From contig JAVSML010001080.1 in the NCBI GenBank assembly GCA_038503035.1, positions 300,027 to 364,026 of the forward strand: a stretch of DNA of 64,000 bases, in the 5' to 3' direction. Below are positions 1-10,635 of this stretch, one piece after another. The notes under the pieces were generated by a model that did no database searches, was not told the DNA's origin, and worked only from the letters and a program-made list of their open reading frames with translations. The position numbers were made by a program, and so were the translations under genes. Positions within the stretch are counted from its first letter, which is position 1. Every line of letters begins with the position of its first letter. This DNA comes from Crocodylus rhombifer (lineage: Eukaryota; Chordata; Crocodylia; Crocodylidae).

Positions 1-660
1 TACCTGTCCTTTAAAAAAAATTTAAAAGAAAAGAAGGAGCCAAGATACAGATAATACTTAATCATGTAAAATAATGCAGTCACATGATTTTATTTCTATC
101 CCATTTTAATAGCTCATAACTGTAACTCTACTTTTTAACAATTTTGTACACAATGCACTTACATGGAGTGAATATGTGCATTATTTCTTTAACTGCACAA
201 TACAATGCCAACCCCAAATTCCTAACTATTTCTTGCAGTGTTACAAATATTGGTTACCAGGGTGAACAAAAAAAAAAAAACAAACCCCAACAAAAAACAT
301 ATTTTTACTCAGATTTTTTTAAGATGCTTTTGAAAACAAACAAACATACAAAAAGATATGTTTTTATTAAGCTACGTTAAAGCTCAAAGATATCATCATG
401 TTATAGGGAGTATATCATTAGAAATTATAATATTTGAGGCAATATATTCATGTAACTTTTTTAGAAGTTTTATAAATAGGTCACAACAGGCCATGGATTA
501 TATCACCCGCCCAATCATATGCGATTCCCAGAGGCTCCTTTAGATTAGCAAAGATTAAATAAAACCACTCTACCCAATGGGACTCAGTCTAGAAGATCCC
601 ATTAAGCAGCTCTGTGATGCTTAGTTTCAGGTCTCAAACTGTGAATTTGTCTCTCCAGAG
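1..660. other. AT-rich intronic sequence, nothing recognised
   Basis: No repeat family or exon recognised. By position it should lie in intron 1 of DLG5, whose first exon is at 29760-30069 on the minus strand. Short open frames here look random. Confidence 0.5.
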
Positions 661-790
661 TTCATAAGCAGACAAGGTTCTTTGGGTAGATGTAATATTT
701 TTTATTAGATCAACTAAATAGTTGGAAAAAATTGTTCTTTACAGGCTTTCAGACAAACACCCTTCTTCAGGCACAGGGAGAGTTTGTCAT
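661..790 (-). mobile_element. Penelope-like element tail with intact hammerhead-like core
   Basis: On the minus strand the order is CTGAAGA (770-764), a short stem-loop (763-751), GAAA (750-747), then a T-rich stretch, CCAACTATTTAGTTG and TCTAATAAAAAATATTAC. This matches the terminal repeat of vertebrate Penelope-like retroelements, which are known to carry minimal hammerhead ribozymes (core CUGANGA ... GAAA). Both core blocks are intact in this copy. The predicted stem II is only about 3 bp and stem III is very short, so activity is uncertain. No PLE coding sequence adjoins it. Confidence 0.6.
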
Positions 791-1312
791 CTCCAGAGAT
801 AACATCCCTGTTCACAGCAGTATATGGAGATGAGTGGGTAATCAGGTCTGTTATCTCTCATCAGCTCTATTCTCTCTGCAGATTTGTATTCAGTCAAGCC
901 CCTGCCTTTCTCTAAAAGTGTAAAGTTTCAATAAGTTAAATGAATAAAAAAATATCAGAAAAGAAAGCACTTTTCATAGAAAACAATGATTAAATCAAGG
1001 CTTCCTGACCAGTAATTTAAATTGGTTTGATTTAAATCAAATCCAGCCTACTGGTTGCTAACCAATCAGTACGTGCATAACGTGCATAACACTGCATAGC
1101 ATGTTTCAGCCTCACTATCTACTTGGTAATTCAGCTGTACTCCAGTTAATTACATACTAACTTTAACTATTAACTGCACTAGAAACAGTAAAAGAAAAGC
1201 AGACGTCAAAGGGCTGTTACTGCTATTTTAATTTAGAAATGATGATAATAGTTGGTTCTCCCTTCCTTGCTTTCAAAAATTTCCCAAACTCTTAGATGCC
1301 TTAGGCAGAATG
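791..1312. other. Intronic sequence without recognised features
   Basis: AT-rich. The only notable item is a perfect 16-bp palindrome, TTTGATTTAAATCAAA, at 1026-1041, which is probably part of an old repeat. No gene signal. Confidence 0.4.
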
Positions 1313-1392
1313 CAGAGCAGGGTAGCACCTTACAAACTCAATTCAAAGAGGCATAAATTTTAGTTGGCTACAGCCTACTTCATCAGATGCTA
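1313..1392 (-). mobile_element. Penelope-like tail, decayed hammerhead motif
   Basis: The minus strand reads CTGATGA (1386-1380), then a stem II with the loop-side sequence GGCTGTAGCC, then an AAA-containing slot, then TTTATGCCTC. This is the CTGATGAAGTGGGCTGTAGCCCAC-type tail familiar from reptile PLEs, given here only as a partial motif. The GAAA box has lost its first G (TAAA), so a functional ribozyme is unlikely. Confidence 0.55.
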
Positions 1393-1507
1393 CGAACAGG
1401 CTTCTGCCTAACTTTAGACTAACAAAGCTAACTACTGCTCTCTATCAGAACCCTTGAAAATAAGGGAATCTAGCCCCCAACAATATAGAACTAATAGTGC
1501 GGTAAAA

Positions 1508-1980
1508 CAGTGATGTTCAGCCTTTTCGGCTGGCTGGCCAAATAGTCTGGGTACTTCCTATCTGTAGGCTGCATCCAGCTGGTGGCCCTGATCCAACATG
1601 GGGCAGTTTGTGGCAGGGCCCACATCTGTCATACAGAGGGAGCCAGGGAAGGGGCATCCTGGCCCCATGTGGGGGAGGCAGGTGTCATGGCCCAACCCCA
1701 CAAGGGGAAGGAGGAAGGAGTGTGGCCCAGCCCCATAATGGGGGGGAACAGGGGTTGCCAGCCCCAATCTGGCCCAGAGGGAGGGGTGTGGGGCCCCACC
1801 TAGCCCCAACTTGCTGTGCTGGACTTGGGGTGTGGGAATTGGCAGCAGGGAAGGGTGGTCACATTTACTGTCACCACTCCCCTTCTACCAAATTTCCTGA
1901 TCTGTGGAAAGTCCTGCTGGCTGGCTACCCATGGCTCTGCAGACTGCATTTGTGCACGGGCCAGAGATTGAACACTTCTG
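1508..1980. mobile_element. hAT-like non-autonomous element
   Basis: Left end CAGTGATGTTCAGCC; the right end reads CAGAAGTGTTCAATC as its reverse complement. The 8-bp flanks CGGTAAAA (1500-1507) and AAGTAAAG (1981-1988) agree at 5 of 8 positions, as expected for an aged hAT target duplication. The interior is GC-rich and non-coding, with overlapping open frames on both strands that are composition artefacts. Confidence 0.55.
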
Positions 1981-2084
1981 AAGTAAAGAGTCTAAGTACA
2001 CAGGACTCTCAGCACATTATTTACATTAAGCCTTGTGCATATTTTGGGTAAGAATACAGTTTTCAGGCCCAAGGCTATGCCCTT

Positions 2085-3613
2085 AAATGGACATGTTTAA
2101 ATCAGCAGGTCCAGATGCTCTCCACCCTAGGGCGCTGAGGCAGGAGTGATCAAGGGGCCCCGGCACAGCTTTACGAGCACTTGTGGTGCTCTGGCCAGGT
2201 GACAGACAACTGGAAGAGGGCCAATGTGGTCCCCATTTTCAAAAAGGGGAGGAGGGAGGACCTGGGCAACTATAAGCCCATTAGTCGTACTTTTATCCTG
2301 GGGAAGCTCTTTAAGAAGATTATCTAGGAGCACATCTGGGAAGGACCAGCAGAGGGGACAATGCTCAGGGGCAACCCGCATTGGTTCATTGGGGCAGGTC
2401 CTGTCAGACCAACCTGACTGCCTTCTACAATTAAGTCACAAAAATCACTGGATGCAGGTGTCACAGTAGATATAGTCTTTCTGGACTTTAGGAAAGTCTT
2501 TGACACCATCCCCCACCCATTCTCATAAAAAAGCTAGGTGACTGTGGCACTGATGCCTACACAGTCAGATGGGTCACAAATTGGGTGAGGGGCCACACCC
2601 AGAGAGGTGTGGTGGACGGCTCATTTTCGACCTGGAATATGGGCAGTGGGGTCCCCCAGGGCTTGGTCCTTGGGCCCACGCTGTTTAATCTCTTTATTAG
2701 CGACTTGGACGAGGGGGTGAAAAGCACCCTGTTCAAATTCACTGATAACACCAAGATCTGGGGTAAGGTGGGCACGCTAGAAGGGAGGGACAGGATACAG
2801 CTGGACCTGGACAGGTTACAGGGGTGGGCGAATAGGCTGGTATTCAATGCTGACAAGTGCAGGGTGCTGCACTTGGACAGTAAGAACCAGCAGCATGCCT
2901 ATAGGCTGGGGAACTCTCTTCTCGGAAGCACGGTGGCAGAAAGAGACCTTGGAGTCATTACCAATTCCAAAATGAACATGGGCCGCCAATGAGAGGACGC
3001 TGGCAGCAAAGCCAACTGCACCTTGTCATGTATCCACAGATGCATCACAAGCAGGGCCAAGGAGGTGAACCTCCCCCTCTATGCAACACTGGTCAGGCCA
3101 CAGTTGGAGTACTACGCCCAGTTCCTGGTGCCACACTTTAGGAAAGATGTGGCCAGCATCGAGAGGGGAGAGAAGGGGGCCATTCGTATTATCAGGAGAC
3201 AGCAGGGTAGACCCCACAAGAGGCTATGGGACCTGAACCTGTTCAGCCTTTACAAGAGAAGGCTTAGAGGGGACCTGGTGGCCATCTACAAACTTACCAG
3301 GGTGGACCAACGGGGAATGGGAGAGGCCCTGTTCACCTGAGCACCTCCCAGAGTAAGAAGAAATAATGGCCATAAGTTGTTTGCGAGTAGGTTCAGGCTG
3401 GACATTAGAAGACACTATTTCACAGTCAGGGCAGCTAGGATCTGAAACCAACTTCCAAGTGAAGTGGTGCTGGCTCCTACCTTGAGGGTCTTTAAGAGGA
3501 GACTTGACAATTACCTAGCTGGAGTCATATGAGCCCAGTATTCTCTCCCGCCCAGGGCAGGAGGTCGGACTTGATGATCTACTTGGGTCCCTTCTGACCC
3601 TACATCTATGAAA
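2085..3613 (+). mobile_element. CR1 LINE fragment, decayed reverse transcriptase and 3' end
   Basis: Conceptual translation gives CR1 RT sequence in order: FKSAGPDALHPR near the start, SCQTNLTAFY, GSGVPQGLVLGP, FISDLDEGV, FKFTDNTK at the catalytic FADD position (second Asp changed to Asn), NADKCRVLHL, RPQLEYYAQF, RRLRGDLVAIYK and RRHYFTVRAA. The frame is broken by stops and shifts, especially at 2140-2560 and near 2990 and 3340. The 3' end has the CR1 signature GGTCGGACTTGATGATCTAC followed by CTATGAAATAG. The copy is 5'-truncated, with no ORF1 or endonuclease. It is clearly older than the copy at 15811. Confidence 0.93.
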
Positions 3614-3639
3614 TAGAGTATGTTATACTTGTAATACAC

Positions 3640-3745
3640 TAGAAGCAAGGTTTTCTTGGTATCGTCTTGTATTGGACCAAGCTTATCTACCATATTTCCC
3701 AACTATATAGTTGGTTCAATACAAGATATTATCAAGAAAAAAGGC
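3640..3745. repeat. Two facing Penelope-like tail ends
   Basis: TATCGTCTTGTATTGGACCAA at 3660-3680 (the last base is 3680) is mirrored by TTGGTTCAATACAAGATATT at 3711-3730, with AACTATATAGTTGG between. The motif around AACTATATAGTTGG(T)CAATA is the PLE tail signature seen elsewhere in the window. The arrangement suggests two tail ends meeting in inverted orientation, just after the CR1 3' end. Confidence 0.4.
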
Positions 3746-3965
3746 CCCTTTGCTTCTTCCATACACCCTGGACCTTGTAACTACAACAGTCCAACCCTAC
3801 TACCTTCACACACACACACTTATTAAGTCTAGAAAGAAGTAATAGTATCACCTCTAATGCTGTCATTTCACACTTAATCTGTAGCAACTTGTTAAGAGTT
3901 TAGCAGTAATTTCTCCAAGTATATCAGCTGCAATGAGCGTTTCATTTTCATATAATTCCATATTT

Positions 3966-4925
3966 CAGAGGTGGGCAAAGCATGGCCCGTGGAGGGTCCC
4001 TCGCTCCTGCCTGGCCCAGGCACCATCCTGCCACCCACGGGGATGGAGCATTTCCCAACAGCCCCAATGGTGGCAGCTCCTTCCAGCTGCTGCCACCACC
4101 CTATCCCTATCTGCCCCATGCCAAGAGTTGAGGTCTCTGCAGCACCTGCTCCGGACCTGCCTGCCCAATGAGTGGCAACAGCACCCAGGCAGCTGCTGCT
4201 GGGCGCAGGGAAAATGCTGGACCTGATGGCAGGGCACCAGACACAGGCTCCAGACAGCCACAGCAAGAAGGTCCCATCATGAGGCAGCCACACCCACTGC
4301 CAGGTCCCACCTTCTCCTGGTAACCAGCAGCAGCTTCTGTCCAACCGCTGCCACTGCCTCCATGCCCAAGCTACTGACGTTGAAACCAGGTAGCAGCTCC
4401 AGCCCCTCCTCAGGGTAGAAGGGCAGCCCAGAGTTTATGCTAATGGTAGCAGGGGACCCAGCTGAGCTGCCCCTGCTGAAACTGCTGCTCATCAAGACCT
4501 ATGCTGTCCCATGCCAGGAAAGAGTGCTGACCCGCTGCAACAGCTCCCCAAATTTCCCCAAATAATTGCCCACTGCTGCTGTATCTTACTCTAACTGGGA
4601 AATTCATTCTGCTGTTTCCCCAGGGCCCTAAGGGCTAATCAGAACCCTCCTTGCACCGCTTCCTCAGAAATGCAACCCTCCTAATACATAAGCATAACAG
4701 AGTCAGTAATTAAGGGGACATTAACACATGCTGTATATCCCCACCACAGTTCTGCCTCATAACAGGCATAACAAGATGCTGAAGCATCCTGGGTGGTAGT
4801 GACGCATACAGGAAGCATCACTGGGTGCACTTCCAGCAGCACGCCCACAGCCGATCCAGAAGCACAGCCGATCCAGCTGATGTTTTTGCAACCCAACTCC
4901 GGGACATTGTGGTTGCCCACCCTTC
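3966..4925. mobile_element. hAT-like element with CAGAGGTGGGCAAA end
   Basis: Left end CAGAGGTGGGCAAAGCATGG; right end reverse complement GAAGGGTGGGCAACCACAAT. GTGGGCAAA-type ends are common in reptile hAT MITEs, and a related end pair occurs at 21441-21626. A convincing 8-bp target duplication is not visible, so the exact ends may be off by a few bases. The interior is GC-rich and non-coding. Confidence 0.45.
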
Positions 4926-5505
4926 ATTATGCTACTACGTCAAACGCTAACACTGAATAAAACTCACACGCATTACTGAAATATTACAAACATATTCAAG
5001 CCCCAAAGTTAGTTTAATTTTAAAATTTGCAGTCTAAAGTACAAGTGTTGTTGGAACTCTTTCAATTCAGTGAAAGTGTCCAAGTGTTAAATCACTTTCC
5101 TGTAGCATTTGCAACACAAATACTGAGGCACTTGCTACTCCAAACTAACAAATGAAACTGGACAGATTTATTGTTATTATTCAAGTTTAAAAAATGTCAA
5201 AAATTGTGAAAAGTGAATTTTAGTTTTCAATTGCTAATTCTAACATAGGCCCAACTTAAACAAGGTAGCTAACCATGTTTAAAGGATTTGTTCCATAAAT
5301 AAGTACCTTTGTTTTTAATGGTTTGTGGAGAGAAAATATTTTATTTTATTTAAACACAACAGTGTCTTGTTATGTATTATGCTGTAACCCCACAAAGAAC
5401 GAAAGTCTCTTTGTATTCTGCCCAAAGCATCACTGGTCTGAAAATGGTTTTCATTTTGGATAACAAAATAGCTTTTTAAGGAGAGAGAACGCAGAACTTT
5501 TAGAT
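4926..5505. other. AT-rich intronic sequence, nothing recognised
   Basis: No exon, RNA gene or repeat family recognised. Confidence 0.4.
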
Positions 5506-5700
5506 CAGTGGTTTTCAACCTTTTTAGACTCGGTGCACCCCTCAAATTGCCAGCTCTTAGCTTTCACTCATTTTTTGAGCACAGGAAAATGAGAGCAATT
5601 CTTTTATTTGTGCTTATTTGTTGCAAAAAACTCAGCAAGACAAAAAGGAAAGTAAACAGAGATGAATATGGAATAAATATATTATTCTTTTGAATCTTTA
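5506..5700. mobile_element. hAT-like left-end fragment (CAGTGGTTTTCAACC)
   Basis: The sequence begins CAGTGGTTTTCAACCTTTTT and shares GTGGTTNTCAACCTTTTTAGA with the element at 55255-55553. No matching right end was found before 5732, so it is probably truncated. Confidence 0.5.
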
Positions 5701-5731
5701 GCAGAATGCTTTATAAAGTTAGACTGTAGAG

Positions 5732-6459
5732 TAGGGTTACATAAACTTTCTCCAGCTGTTTCATTTAGACTCGTTTCAAGCTCGAAACAGCAAAATCAAA
5801 ATGAAATGAAAGGCTTCAAAACAGCCTTGAAATGAAACTAGGGCAGTCTAAATGTTTCGAAGCTGAAGCTGGGCATGCCTGCAGGGAAACAGAAAGGAGA
5901 GGGAGGGGGAAGATGGGGGAAGGACTGCTCTGATATCGACTATGTAGCTGGCCGGTGACTGTGTCATGTAGAGGACCCAGCACCAGCATGGGAATGCCTT
6001 AACACACGTCACGCGTTCTGCTTGTCAGCAGCCGGAGGTGCAGTTTCCCAGAAACCCCTACAACTATCTCCTTGAAAGCCAGCAGGCTTTGCGGCCTCAG
6101 CAGGGGCTACTATGCCTGTTTTCACCCTGTCATGCCTTAATACACACGACAAGTTTTGCTTTCAAGATTTTGAGGTGCAGTTTCCCAGAAACATCTGCAC
6201 CCATCTCCTTGAAACTTGGCAGTCTTCATGGTCTCAGAAGGGGCCACCATCCCTGTAAATTTCATCTGAATTAGGCAAGAAATGACAAAGTTATAGGCAG
6301 TTTTGTGCTTCCCCATTATAACCTTTGTGCAAAACGTCAAAGCAGCAAAACATTTTTGATGAAACTGAACGGAACAGTGCTTTCAAAACAAAATGAAATA
6401 AAACACTGTCCTAGCGAAATGGAAGTTGAAACAAAACAGTGCTGTTTTGCACAGCCCTA
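5732..6459. mobile_element. hAT-like element with TAGGGCTGTGCAAAAC ends
   Basis: Left end TAGGGTTACATAAAC; right end reverse complement TAGGGCTGTGCAAAAC. Flanks CTGTAGAG (5724-5731) and CTGCACAG (6460-6467) agree at 6 of 8, a good hAT target duplication. Internally the phrase GGTGCAGTTTCCCAGAAAC occurs twice (near 6036 and 6173), showing an internal direct repeat unit of about 137 bp. Confidence 0.65.
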
Positions 6460-6467
6460 CTGCACAG

Positions 6468-7827
6468 TATCATTTTAAAGGCCCTCAATAGTACTGTAAT
6501 ACGGCAGTGGTAGATTTTTCTTTTTCGCTTTATTGTTAGGCAATAATTGGGTTTTTTGTGAGGCTTCATTAAGAAGATTCAGGATGTCTGGTGAAAGCTC
6601 AGTGAAATATTTTAGTCTGTTTGTTTTTACACCTAAAAAAAAGGTGTTTCCAATTTAACCCCTTGTAAGAAACTGATTTTAGAATGCAGACTTCTACATG
6701 CTCAGTGGAGAGAGTCCCAGTGGACTGGAACTTAGTAGAGCTGGTTTTTATTCAACCTTTAGCAGGTTGCTCCTCCTTTCTTTACATCAGTCTTGCAATC
6801 TGTAAAACAGAGATGCTGTTACTTTTTTGTGAAGTGTTTTGAGATATGCTGATGAAAGACTAGTTAGTTACAGAGCTAGGAACAATTACTGAAAAGACTA
6901 CTGTACAATGAGACCTGCTAAATCATGCATATATTTTACAGAAAAACCTAGTACTTGTTCTAGAAGTCAGCCCACAGAGCCACCGTATCTGGCCTGAGCA
7001 CTTGGAGGGCTTTGCCTGTGCCCGTACCCATGCACATGTCAAGATGGGGTAAGAGAGGATATGGTCTGAGGCCAAGCAGCTTTCAGCTCAGGAGCAGGCA
7101 AGATGCAGCCCACCAAGCACTTTCATCTGGCCCACATGACCCCATAAAAAATTGTGCCCTGCCCAGCCCTTCCTCCCACAAGGCACCCACATGTACACAC
7201 TGCACCAAAATCATACCCAATGTCCTCACTCCCACCCTTGTGGGCAGAAGGGCCTGGCTGGCCAGCATGCAGCTTCCATTTGGAGCTGCTGTTGCCCCTG
7301 TTCTGCTTCCCCAGTTTCCAGCTTGCTCCAAGGCAGCAGGTAAAGAAGTAGCGCAGTTGGGACTGTAGCTGGGAAGGAGCGCAGAGCATGGGGCTAGGGT
7401 TATAATTTACTGGTTACTGTTTAGTGTGGGGTGCAGTCTGGGAGGGAAGTTGGAAGAAAAGAAACCATGCAGGGCCCAGCAGGAACAAGGCGGCAACAGG
7501 GCACGTGGAAGGGAAAGAGGATTGAAAGGGGACCAGTACTTATAGCTAGACCCGGGTGCAGCTACATGCAGCCTCCCCACCACCTGCCACGAGCAGCCTG
7601 GGTTCCAGGCAGGCCCCAGTCATCCACCAGAGCCCAAGCTGTTTGCAGCAGGGAGGCAGCAAGCAGTTGCACTGGAGTCTGCAGAAACTTTTATTAGGTA
7701 CTAGACCCCCTTACCCCCAGTGTCCACAAGAAAAGCAGCTCAGCTTCCTCTCTGGGATGCGCAGAAGTCAGAAGGCACCTACTGCCTGCTGCACGGTTGT
7801 ACCAATTAATCATTTAACTGTCTGTCG
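6468..7827. other. Intronic sequence, AT-rich then GC-rich, unclassified
   Basis: 6468-6960 is AT-rich with no feature. 6960-7720 is GC-rich and probably repeat-derived (CCTGGCCC-like phrases), but I could not define ends or a family. No coding signal beyond composition-driven open frames. Confidence 0.35.
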
Positions 7828-7829
7828 TA

Positions 7830-8603
7830 CAGGCAGTACTCGACTTGTAACTTTGCGAGTTAAGACGAAGGGCATTTATGACATTTGTAAGCTGACAGCC
7901 TGTTTCAAAGTTTCAATGCGAGTTTTGCCTTTACCACGCTCGACACAGCTGCATCCGGCTGGTAGGTCTCTTGTGGTGGGCAGGAGGGTGGAGGGAAGGG
8001 GCATGGGGGAGCAGATCTATGCCCCTGCAGCGAGGGAGGGATTGCAGCTGGGGCAGCTCACAGTGCTACATGCCACCAGTCCAGGAGGGTATGTGCCCTG
8101 GATCTGTATGGGGTGGGCAGGACTGAGGCTACAGTCCAGGCAAAAGGTGATGGGAGCGGGAGCTCTGGTGTCCTGCTGCACACCCAACTGGGGCAGGACC
8201 GGGGGTGGGGGGCGCATGGGATGCAGGCACAGCTCATTTTAAAGTGGGCATGCTGGGAGCGAAGGCTATGCCCTGCTGCCACTCGCCCAGCTGGGAAAAG
8301 GAACACAGGGCAGAGGCACCGTGCTGCCTCGGATAAGCGGCACACATTGACAGGGCATGGTGGGTGCACGTGCCCCGAATCAGCGCAGGGCGGCCAGGGC
8401 TACGGGGAATTTTTAGGTGGCTGCAGCCCCACCATAGCCCCTGCTCTACTACCCACACCATGCAGATATAGGGCACACGCCCCCGCCATGCCCTGCCACT
8501 GCTCACTCAGCCAGGGTGGGGAAGATTGGTTCAGAGTTATAACCTTTTGACTTGCAACCCAGTTTTCAGGAACCAGTTGTGCCGCAAATCTGAGGACTGC
8601 CTG
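7830..8603. mobile_element. Tigger/pogo-like MITE with TA target duplication and GC-rich core
   Basis: Left end CAGGCAGTACTCGACTTG; right end reverse complement CAGGCAGTCCTCAGATTTG. Each is flanked by TA (7828-7829 and 8604-8605), the Tc1/mariner-superfamily signature. The GC-rich interior (about 7950-8520) is not typical of such MITEs. It carries GCATCCGGCTGGTAGGTCT at 7951-7969 and GCCCCTGCAGCGAGGGAGGG at 8021-8040, which recur in the hAT elements at 15486, 25044 and 56010. It encodes no transposase. Confidence 0.65.
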
Positions 8604-8605
8604 TA

Positions 8606-9297
8606 ACAACAAGTCAAACAGATGTTTAAAAAAAATAAATTAAAAAAAAATAAACTTGGTATTTACATCCTAAAGTGGAACACAAGTCTTTTTCACATTA
8701 TTAAGAACAACTGCAGACTAAATCAACACACACAAATTTAAGAGAAAATCTTTTTAGTCCCTTATCTAAATAGGTATACTTACCAAGTAGCTTCTAACAA
8801 CCACTTATCTATAACTTCCTTGAGTCGTAGCATTTCAGCAAGCATATCTAACACAGGACATGTTATTTGGAAATTACCGCTCAAACTGTAACATCTTCAG
8901 CCCACTTCAATATGTAACACACCACATTTGAATTCGGCAGTAATTTCTTTATATGATTTCAACCCCACAAACAATTCTTGCAACACAACTCAACACACAT
9001 TTAGTCATCATATGCTAGCATAAAACTTTCTTAATCCATCTAGTTAGCTTGTAGCTCCTTCTCAAGAACAGCTTCCACAACCAGAACTAGATGGAAGATT
9101 TTATACTGAATGAATATTGTTCTAGTCAGTTGCTTTACTCAGAAGTTACTTTAAGCTATTTTAAATCACAATGAATTGTTTCCCAAATTAACATTCTTTT
9201 TAAAGGACAATATATGAATCAGATCTTCTGGAAAACTGGGAATGGTTTGTTTGAAATTTAAACATGATGACACTTGAAGAGAAGTAATATAGAGGCA
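8606..9297. other. AT-rich intronic sequence, nothing recognised
   Basis: No repeat or exon recognised. Confidence 0.4.
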
Positions 9298-10003
9298 TGT
9301 GGCTGCTGTGTCCAGTTTTGGGCCTCACACTTCAGGAAAGAATTGGCTGGCAGGCGTAGCTGGTCAACTGAGATTGCTGGGGCAGGTGGAGCAGCACAGG
9401 AGCATGGGGAGGGAGGTTGCAGCCTCCCCGCTCCCAGCCAGAGTGCCTGGGCAGCTGCAAACCCCCCAAACCTTCCCATGTGACGCTCCACCCACCCCAC
9501 CAGTCTGAGTTCACCAGCCGCACCTGGTGGATGGTTTGGAAAGAGTCCAGAACAGAGCAACAAAAAGGATTAGGGGCCTGGAAAGCAAGACTTATGGGAA
9601 AAGACTGAAAGAGGTGCAGTTGTTTCGTCTGGAGAAAAGAGAACAGAAGGGGGATTTGATACCAGGCTTCAGATATCTAAAGGGCAATTATGAAGAGAAT
9701 GGAAATGGCTTTTTTGTCTATAGCTGTAGGGGACAGGACTACAAGCAATGAACTCAAACTGCACCAAAGGACATTAAGACTGGAGATCAGGACAAACTTT
9801 CCGACTATAACAGTGGCCAAAAGCGTTAGAACAGACGACCTAGAGAGAAGTAGTGGAATGTCCGTCTCTGAAAGTTTTCAAGAGCAGGATAAACAGACAC
9901 TTGTCTGGGATAGTTTAGCCAGGGCTTGATCCTGCCTCGAGCAGGGGGCTGGACAAGATCATTTTATGAGATCCCCTGAAGCTCTACTTTCCTATGATCT
10001 TAT
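9298..10003 (+). mobile_element. CR1 LINE 3' fragment, older subfamily, with inserted MITE
   Basis: Coding remnants: CVQFWASHFRKEL before 9345, then GLERVQNRATKRIRGLESKT, GKRLKEVQLFRLEKREQKGD and LIPGFRYLKGNYEENG, the CR1 C-terminal region. The remainder decays through stops to a 3' end with GGGCTGGACAAGATCATTT and CCTATGATCTTA. The copy is split by a 185-bp palindromic insertion at about 9345-9529. A second CR1 begins immediately after its 3' end. Confidence 0.85.
9345..9529. mobile_element. Short palindromic MITE inserted in CR1
   Basis: The insertion interrupts the CR1 frame between FRKEL and GLERVQ. Its two arms are inverted: CTGGTCAACTGAGATTG near the left end, and reverse-complemented right-arm CTGGTGAACTCAGACTG. 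The centre is GGGAGG-TTGCAG-CCTCCC. Superfamily unknown; target duplication not resolved. Confidence 0.55.
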
Positions 10004-10533
10004 GGTGAAGCCACAGCTGGAGTACTGCATCCAGTTTTGGGCTCCACAATTCAAAAAGGATGTGGAGAAGCTTGAGAGAGTCCAGAGGAGAGCCACGCGG
10101 ATAATCAGAGGTCAGGAAAACAGACCTTACGACAACAGGCTGAGAGCCATGGGGCTCTTTAGCCTGGAAAAATGCAGACTCAGGGGTGATCTGATGGCCA
10201 CCTATAAGTTTATCGGGGTGACCACCAGGATCTGGGGGAACGTTTGTTCACCAGAGCCCCCCAAGGGATGACAAGGCCAAATGGTTATAAACTACTGCAA
10301 ACCCGTTTCAGGCTGGACATAAGGAAGAATTTCTTTGCTGTCTGAGCCCCCAAGGTCTGGAACAGCCTGCCATCGGAGGTGGTTCAAGCACCTACATTGA
10401 ACACCTTCAAGAGCAAATTGGATGCTTATCTTGCTGGGATCCTATGACCCCGGCTGACTTCCTGCCCTTCCGGCAGTGGATTGGACTCAGTGATCTTCCA
10501 ACGTCCCTTCCAGCCCTAATGTCTATGAAATCT
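10004..10533 (+). mobile_element. CR1 LINE 3' fragment
   Basis: The fragment starts abruptly in the C-terminal domain: [34 protein letters not shown] and [13 protein letters not shown]. It then loses frame and ends with the CR1 3' signature (GGACTCAGTGATCTTCC, GTCTATGAAATCT). It lies directly behind the 3' end of the preceding CR1 in the same orientation. Confidence 0.88.
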
Positions 10534-10635
10534 AGGAAGAGTTTGAAAATAGATGTTACATTGCTAGGAACTGCAACAAACAAATCTTATGAACAAAAAG
10601 TTAGATATAAATTTTCCACTGTTTTCCACTCATTT

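Noticed and set aside
7556..8242. 228-codon plus-strand open frame
   Set aside because: It crosses the left boundary of the TA-flanked element at 7830 and has no domain.
9875..9963. CRISPR-like or tandem arrays anywhere in the window
   Set aside because: The only direct repeats seen are microsatellites, the 28-bp pair at 59875 and element-internal duplications. The sequence is eukaryotic.
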